Assembly: GCA_004963905.1 (NCBI GenBank)
Contig: SUGL01000039.1
Location: 1-55,278, forward strand
Direction: 5' to 3'
DNA length: 55,278 nucleotides
Origin: Mesorhizobium sp.
GTDB taxonomy: Bacteria > Pseudomonadota > Alphaproteobacteria > Rhizobiales > Rhizobiaceae
A program made the translations under genes and the position numbers. Position 1 is the first letter of the stretch, and the number at the start of each line of letters is the position of its first letter. A model generated the notes under the pieces. That model worked only from the letters and a program-made list of their open reading frames with translations, had not been told where the DNA came from and did no database searches. This document shows, piece by piece, positions 1 through 8,048 of the stretch.

Positions 1-184
1 CCCCAGAGTCCCGCCCCCTGAGTCCCCTCTCCTTGTCGAAGCTACCCGCCTGGCTAACGGCAGTGACGGGCGTTCAGCCGATTGATGCGGCCGCGTTCGC
101 CTTCGCCGCAGCTAACCGAATCTACAGATTTCTCCCATAAGAACCAAGCCATGTCAGGGCAGCCGCGCGGCGGCTCGCCTGGAA
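1..184. other. Left-edge non-coding stretch
   Basis: GC-rich sequence before the first gene. A short direct repeat of GAGTCCC is visible near bases 6-27. I see no convincing gene, terminator or operator. It may hold the promoter of the PAP2 gene, but no clear -35/-10 pair stands out. Confidence 0.4.
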
Positions 185-1387
185 TTGCAAAGGACTGGGG
201 TGTCGAAAAGCCATTCCCAGCCAGAGCGAAATCGCTCGATGCATTCCGGTATCAGGGCTTGGGCAATGATCATAAGGCGATCAGTTTTCAATCGCCCGTG
301 GGCGATCATCGAGGCGGCGGCGCAGCTCGTCCGCAAGGATTCGGGCCTTTACCTCATAATAGCCGCCTACACCTTGGCCGGCCTGGTCTTTCTTCATGCC
401 GTCGGCGCCGACGACCGCAGCGCGTACTCGATCTATTTTGCTGACTGGATAAAGCTGAACTGTCTGACGTTTCCCATATTCGTCGTCATTTTTGACGCGA
501 TCCTCATCTTGCACCGTTTCAGCTCCCGGCGGCTTCTTGTCGTGAAGACGACGTTTTCCAACGGCCGGTTGGCATATTTCCTGTCCGGGTTATGCCTTCT
601 CGTGGCGCTGATGATCTTCCAGGGCACGTTCACGTCGGTAAAAAACGCCATGCCTGTCTGGCAGGGCGGTTTTCGCTTCGATGTCGTGCAGGCCGACATC
701 GATGCCTTTCTGCATTTCGGGATTGATCCGTGGCGCTGGCTCTATGCGGTGGCCAAAAATGATTGGGTGCGCGCCGTGGTGGAGTGGAACTACAACGTCT
801 TGTGGTTCCTGCTCAATTTCAGCGCCCTGTTCTTTGTCGCTACATCGCCCAAGGTGGCATCAATTCGGACGCGCTACGTGGTCTGCTTCATGGCTGTCTG
901 GATCATTGTCGGAAGCGTGCTGGCCGCGCTGTTCCTGTCGGCCGGCCCGGCATTTTACGGCCTCGTCACGGGAGACACCGCGCGGTTTGGCGAACAGCTG
1001 GCCTTCCTGACCAAGGGACTCGGATCGTTCTACTCCGCTGTTTCCTATCAAAATTACCTGTGGTCGTTGAACGAAGCCGGGCGGACGGGTTTTGGTTCGG
1101 GCATTTCGGCGTTTCCGAGCGTCCATGTCGGCCTGGTAACGCTTAACGCGCTGTTCCTGCGGGAGTACAATCGCCACCTCGGCGCCCTGGCTTTCCTCTA
1201 TGTGGCCTTTGTCGCGGCCAGTTCTGTCTATCTGGCTTGGCACTATGCGATCGACGGCTATGTTGCCGCCTCCGTGACGTTCCTGATCTATGTCGTGGCT
1301 CGCAAGCTGGTCCCGGCGGACAGGCGGTCGCTGGCGATGCGCACGCAGACCGCCGCTCGTCCCGAGGCTGTTCTCGCGATTTCGTGA
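185..1387 (+). CDS. PAP2-superfamily integral membrane protein
   Basis: A polytopic membrane protein of up to 400 residues with many hydrophobic segments. The C-terminal part carries the PAP2 phosphatase/transferase signature: a SAFPSVHV segment with His314, and LAWHYAIDG with His353 and Asp357. This spacing and the large N-terminal membrane region resemble the AUR1/inositol-phosphorylceramide-synthase branch of PAP2 proteins, which act on lipid-linked phosphate at the membrane. The substrate cannot be read from sequence. Internal Met codons at 239 and 266 are plausible alternative starts, and the first ~18 residues are not membrane-like. It converges on coaA, 60 bases away. The family call is firm; the exact activity and start are not. 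Confidence 0.8.
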   Translation: MQRTGVSKSHSQPERNRSMHSGIRAWAMIIRRSVFNRPWAIIEAAAQLVRKDSGLYLIIAAYTLAGLVFLHAVGADDRSAYSIYFADWIKLNCLTFPIFVVIFDAILILHRFSSRRLLVVKTTFSNGRLAYFLSGLCLLVALMIFQGTFTSVKNAMPVWQGGFRFDVVQADIDAFLHFGIDPWRWLYAVAKNDWVRAVVEWNYNVLWFLLNFSALFFVATSPKVASIRTRYVVCFMAVWIIVGSVLAALFLSAGPAFYGLVTGDTARFGEQLAFLTKGLGSFYSAVSYQNYLWSLNEAGRTGFGSGISAFPSVHVGLVTLNALFLREYNRHLGALAFLYVAFVAASSVYLAWHYAIDGYVAASVTFLIYVVARKLVPADRRSLAMRTQTAARPEAVLAIS

Positions 1388-1447
1388 GCCCAAGGCGGCG
1401 CAATCTTCCTGGAATTGCCCGAACCGATCAACGCCTCGGCATGATGG

Positions 1448-2407
1448 TCAGAGCTTCCGCAGCGCCACTTCCTCGACCAGGTGGTTGGCGCCCTTGCGCA
1501 GGATGAGGTCGGCCCGTGCCCGCGTCGGCAGGATGTTCTCGCGCAGGTTCTTCAGGTTGATGTTGCTCCACAGGCCCTCGGCGATGGCGCGCGCGGCATC
1601 CTCGGAAAGCTGCGAATAGCGGTGGAAGAAGGAGTCCGGGTTGCGGAAGGCGGTCTCGCGCAGGCGCATGAACCGCTGGATATACCACTGGTGGATCAGC
1701 TTCTCGTCTGCATCGATATAGATGGCGAAGTCGAAGAAGTCGGACAGGAACGGCACGATCTTGCCGTCCTTCGGCAGCTTGCCCGGCTGCAAGACGTTGA
1801 TGCCTTCGAAGATCAATATGTCCGGCCTGTCGATGGTGACGAACTCGCCGGGAATGACGTCGTAGGTCAGATGCGAATAGACCGGCGCGCTGACGCTGCT
1901 TTGCGCCGACTTGATGCCGGAAAGGAACCGCAGAAGCGCGCCGACGTCGTAGCTTTCGGGAAAGCCCTTGCGTTCCATCAGATTGTTGCGACGCAGGGTC
2001 TCGTTGGGCAGAAGGAAGCCGTCGGTGGTGATGAGATCGACCTTCGGGCTCGATGGCCAGCGCGCCAGCAATTCCTTCAAGACGCGGGCCGTGGTCGATT
2101 TGCCGACGGCGACCGAACCGGCGATGCCGATGATGAAGGGCGTCTTGACGACATCTTGCGCCTTGAAGAAGGCCTGGCGCTGCCTGAACAGAAGCTGGCT
2201 GGCCTCGACATGCGCCGAAAGCAGGCGGGAAAGCGACAGGTAGATGCGCTTGACCTCTTCGAGGTCGACCGGATCGTTGAGCGAACGCAGCCGGGAGATT
2301 TCGTCCTCGGTGAGCGTGAGCGGCGTGTCGGCGCGGAATTGCGACCATTGCTCGGCCGAGAAGAAGCGATAGGGGGAATATTTCTCGGTAGGAGCAAGCT
2401 GGTCCAT
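1448..2407 (-). CDS. coaA: Pantothenate kinase, type I
   Basis: A 319-residue protein matching bacterial type I pantothenate kinase (CoaA), which phosphorylates pantothenate with ATP in the first step of coenzyme A synthesis in the cytoplasm. The P-loop GSVAVGKST lies at about residues 97-105 after a hydrophobic strand, followed by the VDLITTDGFL segment (Walker B-like, substrate-binding Asp) and the PNETL and RKGFPESYD motifs typical of CoaA. Length is normal for the family. It is the last gene of the his operon, 23 bases after the hisE stop, an arrangement I know from other rhizobia. It is probably cotranscribed with hisE; no separate promoter is evident. Confidence 0.96.
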   Translation of the reverse strand: MDQLAPTEKYSPYRFFSAEQWSQFRADTPLTLTEDEISRLRSLNDPVDLEEVKRIYLSLSRLLSAHVEASQLLFRQRQAFFKAQDVVKTPFIIGIAGSVAVGKSTTARVLKELLARWPSSPKVDLITTDGFLLPNETLRRNNLMERKGFPESYDVGALLRFLSGIKSAQSSVSAPVYSHLTYDVIPGEFVTIDRPDILIFEGINVLQPGKLPKDGKIVPFLSDFFDFAIYIDADEKLIHQWYIQRFMRLRETAFRNPDSFFHRYSQLSEDAARAIAEGLWSNINLKNLRENILPTRARADLILRKGANHLVEEVALRKL

Positions 2408-2430
2408 CGAGTCTCCTGCCCTCCTCGCCG

Positions 2431-2763
2431 TCAGCCCTGGGGCCGGGACGCCTTTTCAGCGGTACCCGAGCGGCCGGTGCGGCCCTCGAGCTCTTTCAGC
2501 ACGTCGTCCAAAGGAATGCCGGCGATGCCGAGGACGACAAGCCAATGATATATAAGATCGGCGCTTTCCGAAACGAGGGCCTGCCGGTCGCCGCGAATGG
2601 CGGCGATCACGGTTTCCACGGCTTCCTCGCCGAGCTTCTGCGCCGCCTTGTCCATGCCCTTGGCGAACAGCTTCGCCGTCCATGAATCCGGATCGCCGGA
2701 ATGGGCCCGCCGATCGATGATCGTTTCCAGCTCGGCGAGCGAAAATTGAGCCATGGCAGTCAT
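2431..2763 (-). CDS. hisE: Phosphoribosyl-ATP diphosphatase
   Basis: A 110-residue HisE of normal length, an all-alpha MazG-like NTP pyrophosphohydrolase converting phosphoribosyl-ATP to phosphoribosyl-AMP in step 2 of histidine synthesis. The characteristic KLGEEAVETVIAA helix (metal-binding Glu residues) and SADLIYHWLVVL are present. Two starts are possible, ATG at 2763 and ATG at 2754; neither has a strong ribosome site, so the upstream one is kept. The whole gap to hisF is occupied by a 49-bp palindromic repeat. HisI is not in this window, so the step is encoded by a separate gene rather than a HisIE fusion. Confidence 0.95.
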   Translation of the reverse strand: MTAMAQFSLAELETIIDRRAHSGDPDSWTAKLFAKGMDKAAQKLGEEAVETVIAAIRGDRQALVSESADLIYHWLVVLGIAGIPLDDVLKELEGRTGRSGTAEKASRPQG

Positions 2764-2777
2764 CTATCTGTTTGTTT

Positions 2778-2826
2778 AAGCATGATCTTTTCCGAAGACC
2801 GGTACCGGCTTTTCGGGATCATGCTT
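2778..2826. repeat. 49-bp palindromic element, copy 1 (hisE-hisF gap)
   Basis: Inverted repeat with arms AAGCATGATC and GATCATGCTT around a CCGGTACCGG-like centre. It belongs to the same family as the copies at 7984, 8049 and 54359. It fills nearly all of the 62 bases between hisF and hisE, and on the minus strand the hisF stop TAA (2828-2826) lies at its edge, so the element supplies part of the stop codon. Such elements are dispersed widely in rhizobial genomes; mobility is inferred. Confidence 0.85.
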
Positions 2827-3617
2827 TAAGTCCGATGGGCGGCCGAGTCCAGCCGCATCGGCAGGCCGGCCTTGGCCATATGCGCCTTGGCTTCGGCGAT
2901 GGTATAGGTGCCGAAGTGGAAGATCGAGGCGGCAAGCACCGCACCCGCATGGCCGTCGCGGATGCCTTCGACCATATGGTCGAGCGTGCCGACGCCGCCC
3001 GAAGCGATCACCGGCACGCGCACCGCGTCGGCGATGGCGCGGGTGAGCGCGATGTCGTAGCCGGCCTTGGTGCCGTCGCGGTCCATCGAGGTGAGCAGGA
3101 TTTCGCCGGCGCCGCGATCGACCATCTTTCTGGCGAATTCGACGGCGTCGATGCCGGTCTTCTCGCGCCCGCCATGGGTGAAGATCTCCCAGCGGTCGGC
3201 CTCGCCGGCCGCCGACACTTTCTTGGCGTCGATAGCCACCACGATGCACTGGTTGCCGAACTTGTCGGCGGCTTCCGCGACGAAGTCCGGGTTCTTCACC
3301 GCCGCCGTGTTGATCGACACCTTGTCTGCGCCGGCCAGAAGCAGCTTTCGGATGTCGGCCACCTGGCGCACGCCGCCGCCGACGGTGAGCGGCATGAAAC
3401 ACTGCTCGGCCGTGCGGGCGACGACGTCGAAGATCGTCTCGCGATTGTCGGACGACGCGGTGATGTCGAGAAAGCAGAGCTCGTCGGCGCCCGCCGCGTC
3501 ATAGGCCTTGGCGGCCTCGACCGGATCGCCGGCATCGACCAGGTCGACGAAATTGACGCCCTTGACGACACGGCCGTTCTTGACGTCGAGGCAGGGGATG
3601 ACACGGGCCTTCAGCAT
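2826..3617 (-). CDS. hisF: Imidazole glycerol phosphate synthase, cyclase subunit
   Basis: A 263-residue (beta/alpha)8 barrel. HisF takes ammonia from HisH and converts PRFAR to imidazole glycerol phosphate and AICAR. Both catalytic aspartates are in place: Asp11 in the opening MLKARVIPCLD and Asp130 in IVVAID. The two phosphate-binding repeats (GGGVRQVADIR and ASGGVGTLDH) are clear. The start is the ATG at 3617, which overlaps the stop of the arginase-like gene by ATGA, indicating translational coupling. The C-terminus (SAAHRT, then stop) ends at a palindromic repeat, so the last residues may have been altered by its insertion. The same frame stays open far upstream, but that part is only a shadow of the arginase-like gene. 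Confidence 0.97.
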   Translation of the reverse strand: MLKARVIPCLDVKNGRVVKGVNFVDLVDAGDPVEAAKAYDAAGADELCFLDITASSDNRETIFDVVARTAEQCFMPLTVGGGVRQVADIRKLLLAGADKVSINTAAVKNPDFVAEAADKFGNQCIVVAIDAKKVSAAGEADRWEIFTHGGREKTGIDAVEFARKMVDRGAGEILLTSMDRDGTKAGYDIALTRAIADAVRVPVIASGGVGTLDHMVEGIRDGHAGAVLAASIFHFGTYTIAEAKAHMAKAGLPMRLDSAAHRT

Positions 3618-4456
3618 CACGCCCCCTCCATTGTCGACAGCAGGTCGACCACAAGTTCGCCGACCAGCGGCGGCACCTCGCCCTTGGCGTCGAAGGCCGG
3701 ATCGTAAGCCGAGATGGTGAGCCCGACGATGGTCAGCGGGCCGGCGAGGCCGCACATCGCCATGCGCACCTGCTCCGGCGCCGGGCCGCCGGGCGTGGTG
3801 TAGCGGTTGGCCTGCAGCTCCTCGGGGTCGTGAACGTCGAGGTCGATATGCATGTGGACCTGGTTTGCGCCATCGGCCTTCAGCCTTTGCGCCGCGGCCG
3901 ACCAGTCCGGGCACTCGGTGCGGATGATGGGCAGCCTTTCCAGCAGTTCCTTCTCCGCCGGGTCGAGGTCGCGCGCGTTGACCAGGACGCAGCGGGATGG
4001 ATCGATCGCCTTGAAGCCGGGGATTTGCGTTGCCATCGGCCGCCAGCACAGGCCAAGCACCGTCGCCAGCGCCATGCCGTCGAGAAAGCCGGAGGTCGAG
4101 GTTTCGGGCGTGTTGAGGTCGCCATGCTGGTCGGCCCAGATGATGGCGTCCGCGCCTTCGCCGGCCACCGCGCCCGCGCTGGTCAGACAGTTGCCGGCCA
4201 GCACGATCGGAAACCGCCCTTTGTCCAGCGCGATGCGGACTTCGCCCGAAACGGCGTTGCAGACGGCAAATCCCGTTGCGATCTCGCGCTCCTGCTCGTC
4301 CTCGCTCACCTTGCCGATATCGTGCACGGCGACATCGTGGCCGGCGAGCTTCAGCGCCTCGGCCAGCCCCCCGGCGATCAGCGCGTCGGGACCCTGGCCG
4401 CAGCCGCCGTGAAAGTGGCCGCTGTCGTAGGATGCCAGGATGATCGAGATGTTCAC
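3617..4456 (-). CDS. Arginase/agmatinase-superfamily protein with altered active site
   Basis: A 279-residue ureohydrolase-fold protein. Conserved family segments are WADQHGDLNTPETSTSG (metal-ligand positions Asp109, His111, Asp113) and HIDLDVHDPEE (Asp205, Asp207). Two hallmark histidines are missing: the GGDHS motif reads AGNCL (Cys90 in place of the metal-binding His), and the HGMPLA segment reads DGMALA (Asp126 in place of the proton-shuttle His). The start is GTG at 4456, sharing one base with the hisA stop; the stop overlaps the hisF start. It is therefore embedded and translationally coupled within the his operon. Family membership is firm. The reaction is unknown: it could act on another guanidino, amidino or formimino compound, or be non-hydrolytic. 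Confidence 0.85.
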   Translation of the reverse strand: MNISIILASYDSGHFHGGCGQGPDALIAGGLAEALKLAGHDVAVHDIGKVSEDEQEREIATGFAVCNAVSGEVRIALDKGRFPIVLAGNCLTSAGAVAGEGADAIIWADQHGDLNTPETSTSGFLDGMALATVLGLCWRPMATQIPGFKAIDPSRCVLVNARDLDPAEKELLERLPIIRTECPDWSAAAQRLKADGANQVHMHIDLDVHDPEELQANRYTTPGGPAPEQVRMAMCGLAGPLTIVGLTISAYDPAFDAKGEVPPLVGELVVDLLSTMEGA

Positions 4457-5199
4457 TATTCTGCCTCCGCCCCTTCGCCACGCAGGATCGCCAGTGCCTC
4501 CGCCGGGTCGATGCGCCCGTCATAGAGCGCCCGGCCCGAGATCGCGCCTTCGAGCCTCTTCGCATCGGGCATGGTCATGCGCACGATGTCGGCGATCGAG
4601 GCCAATCCGCCGGAGGCGATCACCGGGATCGAAACCGCTTCGGCGAGGTCGATGGTGGCGTCCCAGTTGATGCCGGAGAGCACGCCGTCACGGTCGATGT
4701 CGGTGTAGATGATGGCGGCGACACCCGCGCCCTCGAATTTCTTCGCCAGCTCGACGACGCCGAGCTCCGAGGCTTCGGCCCAGCCCTCGACGGCTACCTT
4801 GCCGCCCTTGGCGTCGATGCCGACCGCTATCTTGCCGGGAAAGGCCTTGCAGGCCTCCTTCACCAGTTGGGGCTCGCGCACGGCCACGGTGCCTAGTATG
4901 ACCCGCGCCAGACCGCGATCCAGCCAGTCCTCGATCTGCGCCAGCGTGCGGATGCCGCCGCCGAGCTGCACCGGGTTTTTCGTCGCCTTGAGAATGGCGC
5001 CGACCGCCGCGGAATTGACGCTCTGGCCCTTGAAGGCGCCGTTGAGGTCGACGACGTGCAGCCACTCGAAGCCCTGGTCCTCGAAAGCCCTGGCCTGGGC
5101 CGCCGGATCGTCGTTGTAGATCGTGGCGGTCGCCATGTCGCCGTGCTTCAGGCGCACGCATTTGCCGTCCTTGAGGTCTATTGCCGGAAACAGGATCAC
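4456..5199 (-). CDS. hisA: ProFAR isomerase
   Basis: A 247-residue (beta/alpha)8 barrel that opens the aminoaldose ring of ProFAR to give PRFAR, step 4 of histidine synthesis. Catalytic Asp8 (FPAIDLKDG) and Asp129 (VGIDAKGGK) are at the expected positions, and the phosphate-binding LGGGIRT and ASGGLAS loops are present. Length is standard. It begins two bases after the DUF1330 gene ends upstream and its stop overlaps the GTG of the arginase-like gene, so it lies inside one tightly packed operon. Confidence 0.97.
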   Translation of the reverse strand: MILFPAIDLKDGKCVRLKHGDMATATIYNDDPAAQARAFEDQGFEWLHVVDLNGAFKGQSVNSAAVGAILKATKNPVQLGGGIRTLAQIEDWLDRGLARVILGTVAVREPQLVKEACKAFPGKIAVGIDAKGGKVAVEGWAEASELGVVELAKKFEGAGVAAIIYTDIDRDGVLSGINWDATIDLAEAVSIPVIASGGLASIADIVRMTMPDAKRLEGAISGRALYDGRIDPAEALAILRGEGAEAE

Positions 5200-5201
5200 G
5201 G

Positions 5202-5492
5202 TCAGGCGCCCTCGACGATGACGAAATGGCCGGTCGACGCCGCCAGCCGGAATTTCAAGGCTTCCCGGTACTCCGGCGACTCATAGCAGGCGAGCGCCGT
5301 TTCGTAGGACGAAAACTCCACGACCACATGGCGGTTCCCTGTCGGCCCCTCCGGATTTGTGTAACGTCCGGCCCGGACCGGGAACTTGGCGCCGTATTTG
5401 GCGAAGGCTTTCGCGTTGGCCTCGATGTAGTTCTTGTAGGCGCCCGGGTCGCGGACGTCGATCATGGCGATCCAATAGCCCTTCTTGCTCAT
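5202..5492 (-). CDS. DUF1330 family protein
   Basis: A 96-residue protein of the DUF1330 family (ferredoxin-like dimeric alpha/beta-barrel fold). Family features are the opening KGYWIAMIDVRDP, a YKNYIEANAKAF helix, the RYTNPEG turn and VVVEFSSYETALACYESPEY. It lies between hisH (one-base gap) and hisA (two-base gap), so it is certainly part of the his transcript. Its function is unknown. No catalytic residues can be assigned, and proteins of this type are often described only as conserved hypothetical. Confidence 0.88.
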   Translation of the reverse strand: MSKKGYWIAMIDVRDPGAYKNYIEANAKAFAKYGAKFPVRAGRYTNPEGPTGNRHVVVEFSSYETALACYESPEYREALKFRLAASTGHFVIVEGA

Positions 5493-5493
5493 G

Positions 5494-6144
5494 CTACGGT
5501 CTCCACCTCAGGAAATTGGCGATCAGCGCCAGGCCGAGCGCCTGGCTCTTTTCGGGATGGAACTGCGTGCCGGCCAGATTGTCGCGGGCCACGGCCGCCG
5601 TCACCGGGCCGCCATAGTCGGCGGTCGCCAGCACCTCGCCGGGGTTCTTCGCATCCAGATGGTAGGAATGGACGAAATAGGCGTGCAGCCCATTCGGGCC
5701 GGTCTCGATGCCTGAAAACAGCGGATGCTTGCGTTGAAGCTCGATCGTGTTCCAGCCGATCTGCGGGATCTTCAGCGCCGGATCCTTCGGCGTGATTTCC
5801 TTGACGTCGCCGGAAATCCAGCCGAAGCCCCTGGTGATCGTCTTCTCGAGACCGCGTTCCGACATCAACTGCATGCCGACGCAGATGCCGAGGAACGGCC
5901 GTCCTTTGCGAAGGGCCGCCTCTTCCACAGCTTCCCACATGCCGGCGACGGCATGCAGGCCGGCGGCGCAGTCGGCATAGGCGCCGACGCCCGGCAAAAC
6001 GATGCGGTCGGCCGTGCGGACCCGTTCGGCGTCAGCCGTCAGGTCGATTGTAGCGGCGATGCCCGCCTCGTGCGCGGCGCGCTCGAAGGCTTTGGTGGCC
6101 GAGCGCAGATTGCCCGAGCCATAGTCGATGATCGCTACCCGCAT
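5494..6144 (-). CDS. hisH: Imidazole glycerol phosphate synthase, glutaminase subunit
   Basis: A 216-residue class I glutamine amidotransferase that hydrolyses glutamine and channels ammonia to HisF. The triad is visible: Cys88 in FLGICVGMQLM, and His196 with Glu198 in GTQFHPEKS. The DYGSGNLRS opening and LPGVGAY oxyanion segment are typical. The stop is one base from the DUF1330 start, and the upstream DUF2628 gene ends one base before the hisH start. Confidence 0.97.
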   Translation of the reverse strand: MRVAIIDYGSGNLRSATKAFERAAHEAGIAATIDLTADAERVRTADRIVLPGVGAYADCAAGLHAVAGMWEAVEEAALRKGRPFLGICVGMQLMSERGLEKTITRGFGWISGDVKEITPKDPALKIPQIGWNTIELQRKHPLFSGIETGPNGLHAYFVHSYHLDAKNPGEVLATADYGGPVTAAVARDNLAGTQFHPEKSQALGLALIANFLRWRP

Positions 6145-6145
6145 G

Positions 6146-6619
6146 TCAGGGCCTTCCAGGCGTATGGGTCAGTCCAAGCGCCATGCCCGTCTGCGCGGGG
6201 CGCGCCAGGCTCGTATCGGGAACGATGCGCGGCATGGGCTCCGGCTCGTCGCCGCCTTCACCGGTTTCCAGAGCCTGACGGATCTCGGCGTCACCGAGGT
6301 TGCCGGCCTCGACCACGCCCCATTCGCGCCAGCCGCGGCGGCGCAGCGCCGAGACGCGCAGGCCCTGGCCTTCGAGCCCGACATAAAGCGAAACCAGCAG
6401 CGAAAGGGCCGATCCGGCCCCTTCCAGCCCCAGTTTTTCGCCGAGCAGCGACAGGATCACCATGACGGCGAAGGTGAGCAGGGCCTCCATCCACAGCCGG
6501 TGCCAGGCGAGCCAGACCGGCGAGAACAGGAAACCGAGCCAGGTGAAGCCGTCGCGCACGAAAGTGGTGTCAGCCGCTCCACTGCCCGACGGCGGTTCCA
6601 TCACGACATAGCTGGCCAT
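6146..6619 (-). CDS. DUF2628 membrane protein in the his operon
   Basis: A 157-residue protein with a hydrophobic central part (about residues 25-85; two to three membrane segments) and a Pro/Glu-rich C-terminal tail. The N-terminal pattern (VRDGFTWLGFLFSPVWLAWHRLW) matches the DUF2628 family of small membrane proteins found beside his genes in Rhizobiales. It is one base from hisH and four bases after hisB, so it is cotranscribed with them. Nothing links it chemically to histidine synthesis. Confidence 0.85.
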   Translation of the reverse strand: MASYVVMEPPSGSGAADTTFVRDGFTWLGFLFSPVWLAWHRLWMEALLTFAVMVILSLLGEKLGLEGAGSALSLLVSLYVGLEGQGLRVSALRRRGWREWGVVEAGNLGDAEIRQALETGEGGDEPEPMPRIVPDTSLARPAQTGMALGLTHTPGRP

Positions 6620-6623
6620 AGGG

Positions 6624-7223
6624 CTATCCTTTCAGGGATCCCTTGGTGGACGGCACCGCGTCCGGCTGGCGCGGGTCGGGCTCCAGCGCCGCGCGCAGCG
6701 CCCTGGCCACCGCCTTGAAGCAGGTTTCGGCGATATGATGGTTGTTGGCGCCGTAATGATTGGCCACATGCAGCGTGATGCCGGCATTCTGCGCCAGCGC
6801 CTGGAAGAACTCGCGCACCAGCTCGGTGTCGAACGTGCCGATCTTGGGCGACGAGAAAGCGACGTTCCAGACCAGGAACGGCCGGCCGGACACGTCGATC
6901 GCCGCTCGGGTCAGAGTCTCGTCCATGGCCAGGTCGATCGAGGCATAGCGCATGATGCCGCGCCGGTCGCCCAGCGCCTTGCTCAGCGCCTGGCCGATCG
7001 CGATGCCGGTGTCCTCGACCGTGTGGTGGTCGTCGATGTGCAGGTCGCCCTTGGCCTTGACCGTCATGTCGATCAGCGAATGGCGCGACAGCTGGTCGAG
7101 CATATGGTCGAAGAAGCCGACGCCCGTCGAAATGTCGGACTTGCCCTTGCCGTCGACATGGACCGACACCGAAATCTCGGTTTCCTTGGTCTTGCGGCTG
7201 ATTTCTGCGGAACGGGGCGGCAT
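6624..7223 (-). CDS. hisB: Imidazoleglycerol-phosphate dehydratase
   Basis: A 199-residue monofunctional HisB that dehydrates imidazole glycerol phosphate to imidazole acetol phosphate, using Mn ions. The duplicated metal-binding motifs are clear: GVGFFDHML, DDHHTVED, and the second-half counterpart NNHHIAETCFKA. There is no N-terminal phosphatase domain, unlike the enterobacterial fusion. It is the first gene of the minus-strand operon that runs to coaA, and faces hslV across about 200 bases. Confidence 0.97.
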   Translation of the reverse strand: MPPRSAEISRKTKETEISVSVHVDGKGKSDISTGVGFFDHMLDQLSRHSLIDMTVKAKGDLHIDDHHTVEDTGIAIGQALSKALGDRRGIMRYASIDLAMDETLTRAAIDVSGRPFLVWNVAFSSPKIGTFDTELVREFFQALAQNAGITLHVANHYGANNHHIAETCFKAVARALRAALEPDPRQPDAVPSTKGSLKG

Positions 7224-7429
7224 CAGTCTGTCCTGTTGAGGAGCACGGGGCTTGAAAACGAGAGCCTTCTATCAGCATGATCCGGCGATTGCCAGTTGCC
7301 ATTCCAGGCGGTATCGGCCTTGCCGAGGGCGGTTTGCAATCACCCGCCCCATGCATACATATGGCAATCGAAAGTCACTCGTACCGCGCCAATCGCCTTT
7401 CAAAGGGATAGCGCGAATCGGAGCCGGAA
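7224..7429. other. Divergent hisB/hslV intergenic region
   Basis: 206 bases between the two divergent operons; it must contain both promoters. I cannot identify convincing sigma-70 or heat-shock (RpoH-type) boxes by eye, nor a leader peptide rich in His codons for the his side. It holds an incomplete CATGATC-like scrap near 7276 but no full palindromic element. Confidence 0.35.
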
Positions 7430-7981
7430 ATGTCGAATGAATTGACCATGCACGCCACGACCATCATCAGCGTGCGCAAGGGCAACAAGGTTGTGATCGC
7501 CGGCGACGGCCAGGTCAGCCTTGGCCAGACCATCATGAAGGGCAACGCCCGCAAGGTGCGCCGCATCGGTAAGGGCGGCAGCGTCATTGCCGGTTTTGCC
7601 GGCGCCACCGCCGATGCCTTCACCCTGCTGGAACGCCTCGAAGCCAAGCTCGAACAATATCCGGACCAGCTGACGCGCGCCTGCGTCGAGCTCGCCAAGG
7701 ACTGGCGCACCGACCGCTACCTGCGCCGGCTGGAGGCGATGATGCTGGTTGCCGACAAGTCGGTTTCGCTGGCGCTGACCGGAACCGGCGACGTGCTCGA
7801 GCCCGAACATGGCGTCATGGCCATCGGCTCCGGCGGCAACTACGCGCTGGCCGCGGCCCGCGCGCTGATGGACACCGACAAGGACGCCGAGGAGATCGCC
7901 CGCAGGGCAATGCAGATCGCGGCCGACATCTGCGTCTACACCAACAGCAACTTCGTCGTCGAAACGCTCGATGCCGCTTGA
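7430..7981 (+). CDS. hslV: ATP-dependent protease subunit HslV
   Basis: A 183-residue peptidase subunit of the HslUV (ClpQY) proteasome-like complex in the cytosol. The nucleophile is Thr10: aligning ATTIISVRKG with the mature TTI-SVR start of HslV places the first nine residues as a propeptide removed autocatalytically. AGDGQVSLGQT, KGNARKVRR and MAIGSGGNYALAAARAL are family signatures. Its partner hslU lies 1.2 kb downstream, separated by two other genes. Two palindromic repeats follow the stop within a few bases. Confidence 0.97.
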   Translation: MSNELTMHATTIISVRKGNKVVIAGDGQVSLGQTIMKGNARKVRRIGKGGSVIAGFAGATADAFTLLERLEAKLEQYPDQLTRACVELAKDWRTDRYLRRLEAMMLVADKSVSLALTGTGDVLEPEHGVMAIGSGGNYALAAARALMDTDKDAEEIARRAMQIAADICVYTNSNFVVETLDAA

Positions 7982-7983
7982 GC

Positions 7984-8032
7984 GACCATGATCCCGAAAA
8001 GTGGCCGCCGGTTTTCGGACAAGATCATAGTC
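7984..8032. repeat. 49-bp palindromic element, copy 2
   Basis: Starts two bases after the hslV stop. Arms GACCATGATC and GATCATAGTC (one mismatch) enclose the family centre CCGAAAAGTGG...CCGGTTTTCGG. It forms a tandem pair, same orientation, with copy 3, 16 bases downstream. Confidence 0.85.
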
Positions 8033-8048
8033 AATCAGGAAAAGGTCC

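Noticed and set aside
2826..4565. A 579-codon open frame joining hisF to an upstream segment
   Set aside because: Only the hisF part is real. The upstream half is out of frame with the arginase-like gene and has no motif; the hisF ATG at 3617 overlaps the arginase-like stop.
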